64,000 nt of DNA from GWB2-37-7 sp942492835 (GTDB lineage: Bacteria > Bacillota > Clostridia > Lutisporales > Lutisporaceae): contig OW818645.1 in NCBI GenBank assembly GCA_942492835.1, forward strand, positions 3,658,001 to 3,722,000, read 5' to 3'. A program made the position numbers and the translations under genes. Every line of letters starts with the position of its first letter. The stretch's first letter is position 1. Shown in pieces: positions 62,201 through 64,000 of this stretch. Below the pieces are notes generated by a model. That model made no database searches. It was not told where the DNA came from and was given only the letters and a program-made list of their open reading frames with translations.

Positions 62201-63322
62201 TTGAGAGCGATATTAACTGGAGGCGGGACTGGTGGACATATTTATCCCGCTGTCTCAATTGCAAGAGAAATACAGAGAAGATATAAGGATGCAGAAATCA
62301 TTTTTGTAGGTACAGAAAAGGGATTAGAGTCCCAAATTGTACCCAAAGAAGGATTTGAGCTAAAGACTATTACAGTTAGAGGTTTTGAACGAAAGCTAAC
62401 CTTGAAAAACCTAGTAGCAGTTAAGGAAGCAGTTTTTAGTTTTGCAGATGCGAGAAAAATAATTAAGGATTACAAGCCTGATATAGTAATAGGCACTGGT
62501 GGATATGTCTGTGGTACTGTTATGCTATCTGCGGCACTGATGGGTATACCTACAGTTATACATGAATCCAATGCTTTTGCAGGACTAACAAATAAGATAT
62601 TATTTAGATTCATTGATAAAATTGCATTGAATTTTGAAGAAGCTGTGAAGTATTTTAACAATCCCAAAAAGGTTGTTGTAACTGGTAATCCAATAAGAAA
62701 TGATATATTTGATATTACAAAGCATGATGGGATGCAGGAGTTGGGCTTTGATGAGAGCATACCTCTGATACTTGTTACAGGAGGCAGCAGAGGTGCTAGA
62801 AAAATAAATCAAAGTGTACTTTCACTTGCAGAATACTGCTGCAAGACTGGAAGGCTGCAACTGCTTCATATGACAGGAGATACACAGTATCAAGCAATAC
62901 TGCAAAGCTATAAAGATAAGAACATACCTACAGACTCGTCATACATAAGAGTTGTGCCTTATCTTTACAATATGCCTTATGCTTTGGCGGCAAGCGACTT
63001 GATTATAAATAGATGTGGTGCTATGACATTGTCGGAAATCACAGCTCTAGGAAAACCTTCAGTATTAATACCTTATCCCTATGCAGCCGACAACCATCAG
63101 GAGTATAATGCAAGAGCCTTAGAGAAAAAAGGAGCGGCTGTGGTGATAATTGAAAAAGATTTAACTGAAGATAAGTTAAAGGATACTGTATTGGAGCTTT
63201 TTGAAAATAAACAAAGATTAGATAACATGGCTGCAAACAGTAAGAAACTTAGTATAAAGAATGCAGCAGAAAAAATTGGTGAGATTATATCAAAGCTACT
63301 AAGTTCTAAAGTAATAAAATAA
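62201..63322 (+). CDS. murG: UDP-GlcNAc-undecaprenyl-PP-MurNAc-pentapeptide transferase
   Basis: 373 residues with TTG start behind AGGAG. GT28 fold: TGGGTGGHIYPAVSIA at the start, HESNAFAGLTNKIL, and in the C-terminal half VTGGSRGARKINQSV and NRCGAMTLSEITALGKPS for UDP-GlcNAc binding. It turns lipid I into lipid II at the inner membrane face. A terminator separates it from murA. Confidence 0.97.
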   Translation: MRAILTGGGTGGHIYPAVSIAREIQRRYKDAEIIFVGTEKGLESQIVPKEGFELKTITVRGFERKLTLKNLVAVKEAVFSFADARKIIKDYKPDIVIGTGGYVCGTVMLSAALMGIPTVIHESNAFAGLTNKILFRFIDKIALNFEEAVKYFNNPKKVVVTGNPIRNDIFDITKHDGMQELGFDESIPLILVTGGSRGARKINQSVLSLAEYCCKTGRLQLLHMTGDTQYQAILQSYKDKNIPTDSSYIRVVPYLYNMPYALAASDLIINRCGAMTLSEITALGKPSVLIPYPYAADNHQEYNARALEKKGAAVVIIEKDLTEDKLKDTVLELFENKQRLDNMAANSKKLSIKNAAEKIGEIISKLLSSKVIK

Positions 63323-63332
63323 ATAATATATA

Positions 63333-63366
63333 ATAAAGTACCTGTTTATCGGGTACTTTATCTTTT
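63333..63366 (+). terminator. Terminator after murG
   Basis: ataaagtacc (63333-63342) pairs with ggtactttat (63352-63361), followed by ctttttaa. Confidence 0.8.
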
Positions 63367-63444
63367 TAACTGTAACACCTTTTATATAACCGCATAATAT
63401 ATTAATATGATTGATAAACGGCTTCCTGGGGGTGTGAAATTTTA

Positions 63445-64000
63445 ATGGATAGGTTCGTAATAAACGGAGGTAATAGGATTGAGGGTGAAATAAAGATAGA
63501 TGGAGCTAAAAATTCAGTGCTTCCAATATTAGCAGCGACTATTATTAATGGAGGAGAGTCAATAATTCATAATGTGCCTGATCTAAAGGATGTTGAGACT
63601 TTATCAGGAGTATTAAAAAGCATAGGCTGTAAATGTTTTTTTGAAAATAATACAATGATGATTAAATCGGATAATTTGCTAGATATTAACATACCGGAAA
63701 AGCCTGTAAGAGAAATGCGCTCATCTATAATTCTGTTGGGGGCAATGATTGCTAGATGCGGTCAGGCAAAAATTAGCTATCCGGGGGGATGTGAACTTGG
63801 TCCTAGGCCAATAGATTTACATTTGACAGGTTTAAAGAAGTTAGGGGCTCATATTACGGAGTCTCATGGGTACATTTATTGTGAATGCAGTAAACTTGTT
63901 GGTGCAGAAATTCACCTTGATTACCCCAGTGTGGGAGCAACAGAAAATATAATGCTTGCTGCAGTAGCTGCAAAGGGAACAACAATTATTTACAATGCAG
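63445..64000 (+). CDS. murA: UDP-N-acetylglucosamine 1-carboxyvinyltransferase (partial)
   Basis: The first 185 residues are visible; the gene continues beyond the window. ATG behind GGGGGTG. MDRFVINGGNRIEGEI, then DGAKNSVLPILAAT with the Lys-Asn of the active site, and YPGGCELGPRPIDLHL with the Cys that fosfomycin alkylates. It adds enolpyruvate to UDP-GlcNAc, the first committed step of peptidoglycan synthesis. Firmicutes often carry two copies; this is the one in the dcw cluster. Confidence 0.96.
   Translation, partial: MDRFVINGGNRIEGEIKIDGAKNSVLPILAATIINGGESIIHNVPDLKDVETLSGVLKSIGCKCFFENNTMMIKSDNLLDINIPEKPVREMRSSIILLGAMIARCGQAKISYPGGCELGPRPIDLHLTGLKKLGAHITESHGYIYCECSKLVGAEIHLDYPSVGATENIMLAAVAAKGTTIIYNA

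Noticed and set aside
1..64000. tRNA, rRNA, prophage, integrase or transposase genes
   Set aside because: None was recognised on either strand. Apparent acquisition of the Bce module is based on codon style only.

Overview
The window is AT-rich DNA from an anaerobic, spore-forming member of the Firmicutes, most likely a Clostridia lineage. This rests on gene content: spore coat genes cotJA-cotJB-cotJC, a GerM-type germination lipoprotein, two Spo0E-like phosphatases, the SpoVD/SpoVE-type cell wall cluster, a ferredoxin-type thioredoxin reductase, and a SCIFF radical SAM maturase. Ribosome binding sites are strong, and TTG is used unusually often as a start codon. No rRNA, tRNA, CRISPR array or insertion sequence was recognised.

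Layout. 1-1.75 kb (minus): the 5' part of an OmpR-type response regulator and an M20 amidohydrolase. 1.9-4.4 kb: oligoendopeptidase F, an unknown 52-residue ORF and a Spo0E-like protein. 4.4-7.3 kb: a ferritin-like protein, an amidase-domain protein and the cotJ operon. 7.4-9.0 kb (minus): a coiled-coil protein, DegV and a Cys-rich protein. 9.4-12.8 kb: an orphan PAS histidine kinase with a possible Spo0A box, and ATP-type PEP carboxykinase. 12.9-15.1 kb (minus): two GNAT acetyltransferases and a PepT-like peptidase. 15.3-20.9 kb: a FolD homologue with an altered active site, MtnA, PsuG, a 2H phosphoesterase with a disturbed 5' end, and RF3. 20.9-26.6 kb: a yybP-ykoY manganese riboswitch and terminator controlling a P-type ATPase, then a Mn-dependent CBS pyrophosphatase that appears to start at AUA, and a TSUP transporter. 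26.8-32.6 kb: a 1303-residue S-layer-homology protein and an O-antigen-ligase-like membrane protein. 32.6-35.4 kb: an ArsR-controlled sulfane-sulfur operon (CoA-disulfide reductase-rhodanese, TusA, DsrE). 35.4-40.7 kb: lipoproteins, membrane proteins, GerM, a CPBP protease and the thioredoxin reductase. 40.8 kb: a DUF1858 gene with an in-frame UGA exactly where the family has a Cys, a candidate selenoprotein. 41.1-45.7 kb: a BceRS-BceAB-type peptide-resistance module whose codon use differs from its neighbours. 45.8-50.3 kb: SCIFF maturase, PduL, DeoC, an unknown protein and an SDH-type protease. 50.5-64 kb: Lgt, a second Spo0E-like protein, and the dcw cluster mraZ-rsmH-ftsL-spoVD-murE-murF-mraY-murD-spoVE-murG-murA (the last cut by the window end).

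The most interesting items are the candidate Sec-containing DUF1858 protein, the FolD homologue lacking all three cyclohydrolase residues, the AUA start of the pyrophosphatase, the perfect 36-bp operator of the sulfur operon, and two families of repeated leader sequence in front of unrelated genes. The SCIFF maturase lies beside a probably acquired resistance module and has no visible precursor peptide.
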